DNA of 64,000 bases. It comes from Acanthaster planci. Lineage: Eukaryota > Echinodermata > Asteroidea > Valvatida > Acanthasteridae. Of this stretch, positions 53,501-64,000 are shown piece after piece. The notes under the pieces were generated by a model that was not told the origin of the DNA, made no database searches, and saw only the letters and a list, made by a program, of their open reading frames with translations. The DNA lies in NCBI RefSeq assembly GCF_001949145.1, contig NW_019091522.1:570254-634253 (forward strand), written 5' to 3'. Both the position numbers and the translations under genes were made by a program. Each line of letters starts with the position of its first letter. Within the stretch, counting starts at the first letter, position 1.

Positions 53501-55786
53501 CCAAACCTGNNNNNNNNNNNNNNNNNNNNNNNNNNNNNNNNNNNNNNNNNNNNNNNNNNNNNNNNNNNNNNNNNNNNNNNNNNNNNNNNNNNNNNNNNNN
53601 NNNNNNNNNNNNNNNNNNNNNNNNNNNNNNNNNNNNNNNNNNNNNNNNNNNNNNNNNNNNNNNNNNNNNNNNNNNNNNNNNNNNNNNNNNNNNNNNNNNN
53701 NNCCTTTCATCCCAAGTCTCACAAAATTCAACCAGAAGTTCCTCAGGTACGGTACCAAACCTGCCAGAACCTCACAAAACCTGCTGTTGGAGTATGGCAG
53801 GTTTGGGGTAGTTAGGGTTAAAGAAGTATGAATGCACATGTGTTGCACACAATCTGGGTTGGCAAGGTTTTATGTCCACTTGTCAGCTTTTTGGATTCAG
53901 TAAGTGTATTTGATGCTAAGAATTTATCATCATGATTTAATTTTACTTCTTTTAAATTGCCCTCTTCAGAGTTTAACCATCGAGGAAGGACACAAAATGA
54001 GTTACAACTCTGGCACTTCAAAGTGATTAAATACAAACAATACCACCACGTGTGGACCGCCTTGGCCACGGGCAGTTTCAGCCGCGTGTAAGCACACGTG
54101 TGAATGCTGCATGCTTGACTAGTTTATCTTGGAGAAGTAGATCACCATCACAACACAATGCACTCATTCCCATCACAACACGATAGGTCCAGCATGATCG
54201 TGACATCACAGGAAAAAGGTCTATATGCTATCTACTTGTACATGTGTAGATGGCTAAGTTCAGCTGGTAACAGCTAAATATCCTGAAATCACTGTCTTAC
54301 ATCCACTGTTGTCGGTCTACAGGTAGTTTATGTTTATGGAAAGTACTCAGATTCCCGGGAATTGTTCGATTTTACCCCAAGTTGCCTTTGATAAGTATGC
54401 ATCTCGTCTGATCCATCTAATAATTGTCTCCTCTTCTAGGTGTTCTATTTGCATTCAGTGGTTGCCTCTGTGGTTTGGCTGCCTTTGTGACACCGCTGAT
54501 CTTCAATGCCATCTACTCCAGCACCTTGCATTTTATGCCGGGATTTGTTTACTTTGTCATGGCTGTGGTGGGGGGTGCAGCCTGGCTCGTGATCTTGTGA
54601 GTAATTGGATATAATATTGAAAAATAAAATAGTGTAACTGTGATGCTTACAACAGGCCTTGTGATGGTCAGTACCTGTGGTCCGTACCTGTTGGTCACTA
54701 CTGACCACTTTTAACCCGAATCTGCATCAATGTTTTTTCCAAGCCATTTTTTGTGGGAACCTACATGTACCTGAATTTCTCCAATACATTCTTGTCATGA
54801 AATGCCCAAGGGGCTTCAAGCCCCATGTATAGAATCACATTGTTTCAAGTCATTTTATTCAAAATGTTTGTGTGAATGCAGAATTCTTCATGTGAAGGAG
54901 CCCAGGGGAAATACGCACTACCAACAACTTCATGGTGATGATCTTGATGGTATGTACTTAGATCCATTAACTCTTCCTGCTAAGTTGGTGTGGGCAGGTG
55001 CCTGAAAATCTGACCAGGATCCAGAGCATTGGGCATGCTGATACTCTGGCATCTGTGTGTGTATTCTGCACAAACAAGTAGAGTCAACCCTCTTCATAAC
55101 AAAGGAACCAGACAGATTACTTTGTCATAGCCAGGATTTGGACATAAAAGGAGTTGAAAAACAAAGAAAACACAAGAATTAAAGGAATTGGGTTTCTCAA
55201 AAATTTGCTTTTGACAACAGAATTTAGTTATAACAGTGTTCTTTGTATCAAGAGTCAACTTTATATATTGATTGTGTTAACTTTTTTCTGGCACACAAAA
55301 GAGTTGGATGAAACCAATGTAAAAGTGGTGACTTCTCCATTTCAACACTGTAGTTTGAGGTTTCTCTGGCCTTCATTTCAGGCTCTTGACAAGTGTCTGG
55401 CTGACATCTCTCCTCTGTGTTACAGTTCAGAAACTGCAGTTGAGGTGTTGCCAAACAAATATTGACTGCTTTAATTCGTGGTGCCGTCAGACGAGCCTCC
55501 TGCATTGATCTGTTGAGCACACTATTCAAATTCTCTTTACGGAAAAATGGAATGCTCAGTGGATCATCTTGAGAAGTGAGATTCACCTTGCCACCCAAAG
55601 CAATCACTGTTTGTGTCCAGTGTTCAGTTTCTCATTTTGAGAAGGCCGAATGTTGAAATCTTATTCTTGAAGAGAGATGCATTCCACAATTTTGGTTCTG
55701 CCCCGACAGGGCTTCCTACTAGTTGTCCCAATGATGATGGAGATGACGGAGTTGGACATGAAGAAGTGGGCTTCAAGCATAACTAG
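50519..55786 (+). CDS. SLC46-family major facilitator transporter
   Basis: This is a multi-pass membrane transporter resembling SLC46 members (proton-coupled folate transporter type); the substrate cannot be assigned. Exons: 50519-51653 (start ATG 50672, with a short 5' UTR after an acceptor), 52104-52235, 52745-52828, 54440-54596, 54882-54949, 55710-55786. Phases all join, giving 1500 coding bases and 499 residues (human SLC46A1 459). Residues 1-327 lie in one exon: TM1 near HVLFVYMMASGL, a glycosylatable loop (CLTNKSS), TM2, then the MFS loop GGISDRYGRHVP, TM3-TM6 with GYISDVTLP and ERTTRFALID, and a long polar central loop (SSSKEETPKNPIN). Later exons carry the remaining membrane segments (FWIMHLTSVSVISSVVLVAL, PGFVYFVMAVVGGAAWLVIL) and an acidic tail ending EVGFKHN. 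Retention of the intron after exon 4 would stop translation at once (TGA at 54598-54600). A 193-base assembly gap lies in intron 3. Confidence 0.92.
53397..53821. mobile_element. MITE-like element containing an assembly gap
   Basis: The outer ends are TTAACCCTAAC (53397-53407) and GTTAGGGTTAA (53811-53821). Inside are repeated words such as CCTCACAAAA and GTACCAAACCTG on both sides of an N run (53510-53702). It lies in intron 3 of the transporter gene. The N run probably marks unresolved internal repeats. Confidence 0.6.
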
Positions 55787-58036
55787 TTGCACTGGAAAGA
55801 GGTCATCAGAAGACAGCGATGAGGAACGGTATGAAGCCAAATTACATGTATTAGCCACTTATTTAGAACCTGTACATCTCAAGGAAGGGGCTGGGTTGTG
55901 GGTGGAGGGGTCCTGGTTGTGGGTGGAGGGGGCTGGGTTGTGGGTGGAGGGGGCTTGGTTGTAGATGGAGGGGTGGGGTTGTGGGAGAAGGGTTCAAGAG
56001 GGGGGAGGCATTTGACCAATGCTTTTGTCTTTCAGTCCATGTACATGGACTTTGTACATGCAAATGAAATAGTGTAGTTTGATTAAATACATGTTGTTAT
56101 TCCAAACAAAAAGCTCAGGGTATGAACTTCTAGATGGCAGGATATTTTGAATGTGCTTGTCCTTTTGCTTATGAAATTATGTTGAAGCTTATCTCTATTT
56201 ATAACATTTGAAATGTGGGTTTTCATAAAGATTTCAAACAATGGGTATTTGTGCACGACCAGAGTAAGGTTGTTTGTCATTCAAATACCTCACATTTGCC
56301 AGGACTCATTTTGAAGATTTATATTTTTTGTACCTAGTTTTTGGTGATATTCTCTTTTGATGTTCAAGCAATATTAATGGTAAAGTTATAAATATTGTTG
56401 AAAGCATTAGAGTATACAATGTCCTTTCAAGAGAGACATACAATTAAAAACATGCTGTGTTATAACACACCTGAAAACAGTTCAGCATTTGTACACAGTA
56501 GTTGATTATTGATTCATTGAGCAATTGTAAAGTGGATTCATATTTGACATTACTGTGACCAAATAATGAAACACTGACACTTAAAGATACTTCTCTGTTC
56601 TGTATTTTATTAGCTTTTTTAGTGTGTTGGAAGTTTGTAGTATTAATTGCTCTACCAAGCCTTGTTCCAACCTTTTTTGTGAAAGGTCACATCAGATGAA
56701 AGTTCTATCAATTTGCATAAGACTGGCATACAAGGTCCGTATCTTACAAAATGTGCCTGGGAAAAGTACCTATAGCTGTACATAGAGTACATTGTTCAGT
56801 GTCACATCTCTTTATTCACAAGTCGATGATTTAAGTCGTGGTTCAATTTTATATCAACATATTTCCATAATAAAATAGTCCTTAAAACGTTGTCATTGCT
56901 AGCTATACCCAAACCTTGGAAAATGGTCCCCTGTTAGCTAAAATTGTTGACCATTAACAAATGCACAGCATTTTATATATACATGTAGTTATACATTTAC
57001 ATGTATTTAGAGTGCATCTTTAAAAAGGCTACTTTGGTATAAAATATAAAGTAGTGAAATGGAGAACCTATTAAACATGAACTTTTTTGCAAAATTGGAA
57101 TACTGGAATACCTTCTATTTTCTCAAATTTCTTACTTTTTGCGACCCTATTCCACTTGTGGTCAGTAGACCATTGTACATGTAATGAATACAATTATACA
57201 CGTATGTACATGTACTGAATAAAAAGGCAATCTAATTTGCATAGACCAAAAGGTGTTACAACCGCGGGTCCCCCCCCCGCCGAAAAGAAAACACTAAAGC
57301 TGTGTACATGTATTTCCTTAAAGAACCAAGCTCTGAAATACATGTATCTGCAGCAGATATGACCACAAAGCTCTAATTTTACACAAGTACAATCATACTA
57401 AAAATACACCAAGTGTAAAACATGACATTAATATCACTGTGTAAAGTAAAAATCAGATTCAGATTACGTGACATTTTAGTCAACTATGTGAGTCAATTGT
57501 ATTGGCATTGTCAACTGCAAGCGTCTTGATTGTAAGGTTCTTAACCTTGACATATCTCTTTATTTATTTGAGAGTGGACATACAGTCCTACTCAGCCTAA
57601 GACATACCGCTTGGTATGTCAAACTTGTCTTACTAGCTATTGGCGCGGAATGAAAGAGAGTTATACCGTCTATAGTAGTAGTATGCCATAATGAGAAACA
57701 CGACTGTACATGTCTATGGATGAGACCATTCAGACTTTGTCGATCTCGGCAAGAAATGGAACAACATGTTAGGAAAGGAAAAACCTGAATACGCTGGTTT
57801 AGATGGATTGAAGTTCATTTGAAACTCGCAACTTAGCCTTGATCAAGGTGTTGGGCGATGATTTTGACAACCCCGGCCGGCAGGCCCAGTGTACGTGTGT
57901 GGCGGAAACACTGCACGGTGTGTTGCACAATACCCTTCGCTGCAGCAGGTTTGCTTTTGTACGGTACAAATAATGCACGGTACGTTGGGCCGTTATGGTT
58001 TGCGAATGACTAAATTGAAATTTGTAAACGATTATA
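55787..58036. other. transporter 3' flank, no gene recognised
   Basis: This holds the transporter 3' UTR, a G-rich minisatellite and A+T-rich sequence with many ACATGTA words. I see no supportable exon. Confidence 0.4.
55882..56009. repeat. G-rich minisatellite
   Basis: The unit GGTTGTGGGTGGAGGGG, with CTGG or similar spacers (about 22-25 bases), is repeated four to five times on the plus strand about 100 bases after the transporter stop codon. Runs of four or more G at regular spacing could form G-quadruplexes in DNA or the 3' UTR RNA. Confidence 0.8.
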
Positions 58037-58037
58037 N

Positions 58038-58865
58038 GATCGTCAGCTGTATTTAACTTGATTCGCATAGTACTGTTTTTCATAGTTAGGTTTGTCTCTG
58101 GGTTTGCAGATACACGTAATTGCATCCATCTTGAAGATTTGATGTTTGACCGTACCCATATTACACAGGCTCTCATTACATACATATATTCCTTGCTAGA
58201 TTTCAAACGGAATCAGTTATAAACCAAGATTTCTTTCCGACGATTCTGTGCAGCTTTATTTTACCAAGTACTGTTTGCAATATTGTTGAGTATGGGAGAT
58301 GGATGGATTCGTGTCCCACACTGCTGGAGAAACCAAAACCAAATTTTATCCATCAGCTAATTTTTCCAGGAAAAGATGAGAAAGGCACTCAGATTGGTCC
58401 TCAATACCCCCTTTGCCTTTATTTTAGTACACTGGCTATTATTGAAACTTTTATGCCAGTTTTTCAGTGGTCCACGTTTCGTGGGAAAAAATCCAGATGC
58501 CTTTAGCTTCTAAACTTTTTGTAGGACAGTTGATGAATAGGAAAAAGTCACCTTGGTGTTTGTGGTTAATGCTGTAAGGAGAATGAAATGATATCCTGGA
58601 TCAGGTTGTTTTGATTGAGTGTGAGGTTCATTGCCGGGTTTGAGGTTGGGAGGAGAGTGAGGACCTTTTCAAAACTAGGGTCTGGTAGTTCTCTTAACGT
58701 GATTTTATCTAAAATGGTTTTTCAAGGAAGAAAAGAGCATCGGCTGCATGTACGCATGATCACAAACTGCATGAGGCTATTCCCAAGCCAGCCGCAGCTA
58801 ACGGCTAGCTTTTGGCTGTTGTAGGTCCTCGGTGCACATGGTTTTGCCGGCTGGGTGAATCGCTG
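58038..58865. repeat. interspersed repeat, copy A (left segment)
   Basis: Its first 250 bases match 62480-62732 almost exactly and 45910-46165 more distantly. The remainder matches repeat copy C in order. It begins one base after a single N. At about 58790-58850 it shows an uninterrupted version of the site that holds the foldback element in copy C. Confidence 0.8.
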
Positions 58866-58889
58866 CTGTAAACGGTAAAACTCAGTTCC

Positions 58890-59025
58890 TCCTGGTAAAT
58901 GTTCCCCCCGCACCCTTTTACTGAATCACACCCCCCGTCAATCTGTCCCCCTCCAGGTAATTTTGTCCCCCTGCTCAACGGTACATTTGTCCCCCCCCCC
59001 TTAGAAATGTATCCCCCGTGCAATG
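58890..59025. repeat. C-rich tandem tract
   Basis: Words of the form TTTGTCCCCC, TGTTCCCCCC, CACCCCCC and GTATCCCCC recur at 20-30 base spacing. The minus strand is correspondingly G-rich. Confidence 0.6.
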
Positions 59026-59231
59026 TCACAAGTCCATCACCCAGACCCTGATTCCAACTGTTTTCTAGTGACGTATAGACATGGCACCTAGTTTTGTCTG
59101 GAATGCTCGTTACCGTTAAAACACGGTGACTGGGTCAGGGGGCTATCATGAGTGACTGAGTCGTGGACGCACAATTTACTGTACCGAAGGGCTGGCGGCA
59201 GTGTTTGGTGGCCCTTGAGAGACATTGCCAA

Positions 59232-59797
59232 TCGTCAATATTGACGTCAATATTTGCGACCAAATTTACGACCCACTCTCTGGTCGCGAATATTGCCGTC
59301 AGTATTCACGACCAAACTTCATGATTTGCCCTCTGGTCGCGAAAATTGATGCAATATTTGCGACCAAATTTACAATGTGTATCTCCGGTCGCAAATATTG
59401 CCGCGATTTTATCCAGCAAGCCAGGTAGAGAAGTTGCTCAGCTATAGACACAGCAGTTGCTTTTTAACATTGTGCCCCCTGCGCTGTGCCAAAACTGCTC
59501 AGCCGAATAACGACTTGAAATCAAGCCGGAAAATGTAGGTCATTGCGCGTGAACACTTTATTTCCACCTAGCAACTTTTCCCTCTACCTGGCCTGCTACA
59601 TGTAAAAAAAAATCGCGGCAAAATTTTGCGACCGGAGATATAAGTCATGAGACTGGTCACAAAATTGACGGCAATATTCGCGACCAGAGACCGAGTCATG
59701 AATTTTGGTCGTGAATATTGACGGCAATATTCGCGACCGGAGAGCGAGTCATGAATTTGGTTGTGAATATTGGCGTCAAAGTTGACGATTGGTGGTG
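59232..59797. mobile_element. foldback element built of tandem sub-repeats
   Basis: The left arm (59232-59415) has several 50-60 base units carrying GACGTCAATATTTGCGACCA, GGTCGCGAATATTGCCGTCA and similar. The right arm (59612-59793) carries the reverse complements (TGACGGCAATATTCGCGACC, GAGTCATGAATTTGG). The ends are CCAATCGTCAATATTGACG and CGTCAAAGTTGACGATTGG. The centre is about 195 bases. There is no coding capacity. Confidence 0.85.
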
Positions 59798-60270
59798 TCC
59801 CTCCAGGGCCACCATAGCAGTGGCTTCGAACATACGTGGATGCTATTAACTGGAACTATTTTCGAGGGGTTCGCTGCGGCATGACGCCAGTGTAGAGATT
59901 CGTATGGTCGTTTTCCTCCTTTTACAAGTCAGGGGTGCACCCCTACAAATAAATTTCCATAGACACCAATGATTAATCCTTATATTTCAAAATTATTTAC
60001 TAAATTCAACTCTCTCAGGATGTGTCCAGGCTGGACAAGAAAATGATGTTCAACATATCCTCTTTCATTTTCTTCTCAATTCTTAGTGGGTTGCGTCGTG
60101 CGTTGCGTCGTGTCGTGCTTCAGGCGACGCGATGCACGACACGACGAACGACGCGACGCACAACAGCACGACGCGACGGGCGACGGAAGGGGCGACATTC
60201 TATTTACGACAAACATTTCTCTCTCTCTCTCTTGCCTCCCTCCAGGCGACGCAACCAGACGACTAGTCAT
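59795..60270. repeat. interspersed repeat, copy A (right segment) with GTCGT palindrome
   Basis: From TCCCTCCAGGGCCACCATAG onward, this runs parallel to 62732-63130 with near identity. It ends in a GC-rich palindromic tract around GTCGTGCTTCAGGCGACG (about 60110), then TTTCTCTCTCTCTCT and CCTCCAGGCGACGCAACCAG. The last block reappears inverted at 63270-63345. Confidence 0.75.
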
Positions 60271-61735
60271 ACAATTTGTGCAGGTTGCTTGGCAGCGCGT
60301 GTGGGCAGTTGGTAGCAGAACTTGCAACCAGCCACAAGAGTCCTCGAGAAGGAGCTGGTAACTTCCCTAGCCAGTGACCTTCCACTTGGCTACTGGACTA
60401 AACAGAGACTGTTCTGTTGTCTCTCTGTGATTCCTACTTCCATCGAACCTGCGATACTTACAAATTCGTCCCTGTCCTGCTCTAGGCAAAGACATTACCA
60501 GTGTAAGCCTATTGAACCACACATGCATACGTTGCTGGACAGCGGATGGCCTGGACCAGAGCCACATGAATTCCGTTCCGAAACCTGATTTAGTCGAGGG
60601 GAAGGAAAGACTGTGCACTTGAACCCTAAACATGATATAACCCAACACATCTTTGCCATCCATTCAAGCTCTTTTACTGCAAGCCTTTCTACTGCAAACT
60701 CTACAGCTACTTGCCAAGTCAAGACAAGCCAAGTCATCCCCAACTTCAGCAATAGATCGTCTTCAAGCGACGCCCTTTATCTATTTTCAGTGCTATTTCA
60801 TAATGTTTTCTGTTAAATAGAATCCCTGTTTTTTTCTCATTATTAAAAAGATGCTTTCGCTAACATGAGGGTATATGTATGTTCGTAAACCGTGCGAAAA
60901 CTTTTCACTATATTAGCCGGAAACGAATTAATCCTCACTGGTTAGCTGATAATAAAAGGCGTAAACTAGTAAACAAAGAAATAATGTAAGCAGGTGTCAT
61001 GATTCTCATATTATGTCCGCTACAATATTTCTAAATCTATTCTAAGACACAATACATCGATCATTATAACGTGCTTCCTAATCATTTGTAAGATGCGGAT
61101 CAGAGGAGAAATTATACATGTGTGTGGCCAAGCAGAGTTGAAAAAAGACACGGCCACAATGATAATAGCCTCTGTATAATGTTTTATTCAGAAACATGGA
61201 CTAATATCATTGAAAGTGTGGTGCTGATGAAGGTAACGAGAAAGACTAGCCTGAAGGAAGACTAAGACGGAATATTCTGAGGGTATTATAGAGCAGGGCT
61301 CGGTGGTAACTTCCTAAGCCCGTCGTCAAACTTGCGGTCATACAATTGTAGACAAATTGTCTGGGGAATCGGGAGTAATACTTGGAAATCACCGGAATGG
61401 ACCACGGAGAAATACCGGTATCTATGAAATTACAAATTACCACAAATTTAATGGGAACTGCATCGACTGTCTTAAAAAGAAATCATTGGCTGGGTTTAAA
61501 GAGTGTAGAATTCTGGGCTTCCACATATTATGAGAGAGCAGTTTCTACATATAACGATTTTCTTTTTGCTCTTTTTCTTTTTTTTAAATAAAATTTGAGA
61601 GAGATTGATCCTAAACGAGGAATGAATGAGATAAAAACAAGAACAAATCAACACCAAGGAGTAAATAGCATGTACTTTGCAAGCACGGGGGACAAAAATG
61701 AAAGAAACAGTAAAAGCGCCCTCTATAAACACCAT
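60271..61735. other. no gene recognised
   Basis: The open frames are short, without domains or paired splice sites. Nothing specific is supportable. Confidence 0.35.
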
Positions 61736-61739
61736 GAAG

Positions 61740-62105
61740 CCCGTCGCGTCGTACCGTCGTGCGTCGCGTCGTGCTTCAGGCGACGTAATAGGCGACTCGA
61801 TGCACGATGCGACGTACGCTCGATGGTACAACGTGACGGGCGACGGAAGGGGTATGGTGTTCTATTCCCGCCATTTTGGCGTCGCGTCGTATCGTTGCTC
61901 CGACGCCACGACGCGACGGCACGACGTCGTGCCGTCGCCGTCGTGCCGTCGCCTCCTTTCTTATTGAGTTCATGCTAAGCTAATTTCGTCGCGTCGTGCC
62001 GTCGCGTCGTGCTATTTCTTGTTAATGTGGCATCGTGCCGGCGCGTCGTGCCGTCGTATCGTGCCCTCGTGGCGTCGCGTCTTGCCGTCGTGCCGTCTCG
62101 TTTGT
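61740..62105. repeat. CGTCG / GTGCCGTCG low-complexity palindromic tract
   Basis: This is a dense run of CGTCGCGTCGTGCCGTCG-type words with local self-complementarity. It includes GTCGTGCTTCAGGCGACG, shared with the tracts near 60110 and 63045. It is unusually CpG-rich for the window. Confidence 0.75.
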
Positions 62106-62479
62106 GCTGCTAGCAGCTTTGCATTCTGGGATTGTCAATTAAGGGCGGATGTCGATAGTGAGCTTGTTAATTGAACGATGCAAGATGTCGGGGATTTACA
62201 CATTGCTCGATTCTCAACTGCCTCTTCTCGTCAATAATATCCTTTTCACAATGTTTAGCTTTTTAAATGCATGTTTATAAAATAATTACCGTAATGACAC
62301 AACTAGCTTCCATTATGTTTATCCAGGGCTTTTCGTCCATTGTTGATCTAGGCCGGCCTACTCGCCCGAACTTTGTCTTGCCTTGAGAGGTACAATAAAT
62401 TAGGTGGATACGGCAGCTAGCTGATAGAGGGAGCCACAACTCTATTACGTCATCAGTATGGCGGCAAGGGCACGACGCN

Positions 62480-63345
62480 AATCGTCAGCTGTATTTAACT
62501 TGATTCGCATAGTACTGTTTTTCATAGTTAGGTTTGTCTCTGGGTTTGCAGATACACGTAATTGCATCCATCTTGAAGATTTGATGTTTGACCGTACCCA
62601 TATAACACAGGTTATCATTACATACATATATTCCTTGCTAGATTTCAAACGGAATCAGTTGTAAACCAAGATTTCTTTCCAACAATTCTGTGCAGCTTTA
62701 TTTTACCAAGTACTGTTTGTAATATTGTTGTCCCTCCAGGGCCACCATAGCAGTGGCTTCGAGCATACGTGGATGCTATTAACTGGAACTATTTTCGAGG
62801 GGTTCGCTGCGGCATGACGCCAGTGTAGAGATTCGTATGGTCGTTTTCTTTCTTTTACAAGTCAGGGGTGCACCCCTACAAATAAATTCCCATAGACACC
62901 AATGATTAATCCTGATATTTCAAAATTATTTACAAAATACATCTCTCTCAGGATGTGTCCAGGCTGGACAAGAAAATGATGTTTGACATGTCCTCTTTCA
63001 TTTTCCTCTCAATTTTTAGTGGGTTGCGTCGTGCGTCGCGTCGTGTCGTGCTTCAGGCGACGCGATGCACGACACGACGCACGACGCGACGCACAAGAGC
63101 ACATTGCGACGGGCGACGAAAGGGGTGACATTTAGGCAGAAAAAAATGCAACAAGGAAAGGAACGAAGACATCACGAAGCGACGGGCGACGGCACGACGC
63201 GATGCGTCGTGTGTGTACAAAGGAAAAATGGCAAGAAGGCGATGGTTTGACCTGACGGCACGACGCAAGGGAGCCGTCGTGTCGTCTGGTTGCGTCGCCT
63301 GGAGGGAGGCAAGAGAGAGAGAGAAATGTTTGTTGTAAATAGTAC
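62480..63345. repeat. interspersed repeat, copy B (internally deleted)
   Basis: This joins the first 250 bases of copy A directly to its right segment at AATATTGTTG|TCCCTCCAGG (about 62731). It therefore lacks the 1.5 kb that includes the tandem-unit foldback element. It starts right after a single N at 62479. Its right end holds the GTCGT tract and an inverted copy of the CTCTCT/GCGACGCAACCAG block. Confidence 0.75.
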
Positions 63346-63607
63346 ACTGTACAATGATCTGTCATGCTTTTTCTTTTCAGTGGAGTATCATCTTTCTTTC
63401 ATAATAGTTATTCTTGGCCAACAAGACAAATCGTACCAGTGAATCCTTGGCAATTTAGGGGCCTAATTGAGAAACTCACGAGTTTGTAATTGATAAAAAC
63501 TACCCTCTTCCAGTCTTTCCATCATATGTACCTTATCTCGGGTGTTTCACTGTCTTTCTTGATTGTCGATGAAAATATTTCATATATGCTAGTTTCTGTT
63601 TCAACAG

Positions 63608-63701
63608 GGACGGAGGACTTAACACACAAATTTATTTCCGTGCGTTCTACGTTTGTTGAAGAGTTTCAGAGTGGGAAGAGGGCCCACAAGAAGATATACA
63701 T
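63608..63701 (+). CDS. candidate internal exon of a gene running off the window
   Basis: A good acceptor (TTTCTGTTTCAACAG) and a strong donor (GTAAGT) bound 94 bases with one open frame reading TEDLTHKFISVRSTFVEEF and then QSGKRAHKKIY. I do not recognise the family, and no partner exon is visible within the window. Its reality rests on splice sites and composition alone. Confidence 0.4.
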
Positions 63702-64000
63702 GTAAGTACCAGCATAAAATGATGGATACGCAACATTTTAAAACAAGCAGCGTAGCAGTCTCTAAAACTAAAGGGGCATCTAATTACCCATGAATTTGGG
63801 ATTCACAAAAAATAGTCCCAGTGGGGCAAAAACATGGTTTCTAAAGGGAGTATTTTCACTCTTTGTGAGTTATGAGGTTGACAAGGGGACAAGTAACACT
63901 AAGGTTGCTCAATTTACAGAAGTATTATTGATAGGCTTGCATGTTAGCCATCAGAAATGGTAATCTGAGTCATCCGTCTTGGTCACTTATCAGTCTTGAA

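Noticed and set aside
61740-62105. CRISPR-like array
   Set aside because: The repeats are contiguous low-complexity words with no spacer structure in an animal genome.
60022-63365. multiple Arg-rich open frames on both strands
   Set aside because: They are translations of the CGTCG/GTCGT low-complexity tracts, which are open in several frames by composition alone.

Overview
This is an animal nuclear genome window (about 60% A+T). The evidence is spliced genes with GT-AG introns of 0.1-4 kb, frequent ACATGTA-type words, many foldback/MITE-like repeats, tRNA-derived SINE remnants and a Penelope-like element. The gene set and repeat style suggest a marine invertebrate deuterostome (echinoderm, hemichordate or cephalochordate). 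That placement is an inference. No prokaryotic or viral gene architecture is visible.

Layout. (1) 6.0-14.1 kb, minus strand: a complete six-exon phosphopantothenate-cysteine ligase gene (PPCS, coenzyme A synthesis). Its second intron has the hallmarks of a minor-spliceosome (U12) AT-AC intron and carries a 5'-truncated Penelope-like element. (2) 16.4-21.3 kb, plus: a CHST15-like carbohydrate sulfotransferase with seven exons; the first coding exon was not found. (3) 23.9-25.5 kb, plus: a very divergent homeobox gene whose recognition helix has Gln in place of the near-invariant Asn51. (4) 28.0-44.2 kb, plus: a complete 22-exon alkylglycerone-phosphate synthase gene (AGPS, peroxisomal ether-lipid synthesis); the joined exons give 653 codons plus stop. 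(5) 49.0-49.7 kb: an intronless, probably frameshifted coding-like stretch of unknown identity. (6) 50.5-55.8 kb, plus: a complete six-exon SLC46-type major facilitator transporter of 499 residues. (7) About 63.6-63.7 kb: one orphan candidate exon of a gene that would continue past the right edge.

The genes look like independent housekeeping or tissue genes rather than a pathway cluster. PPCS, AGPS and SLC46 touch CoA, ether-lipid and possibly folate-type transport metabolism, but no operon-like logic is implied.

The right part (45.9-47.9 kb and 58.0-63.4 kb) is a mosaic of related interspersed repeats. One old repeat copy contains a 0.7 kb foldback element whose empty site can be read in another copy. 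A second foldback element is built of tandem sub-repeats. GTCGT-rich palindromic tracts recur. Single-N gaps at the same repeat boundary (58,037 and 62,479), plus a 193-base N gap, show that the assembly is weak there. Splice sites and exon phases were read by eye and all joined phases were checked by hand; homology calls come from recalled family features, not a database search.
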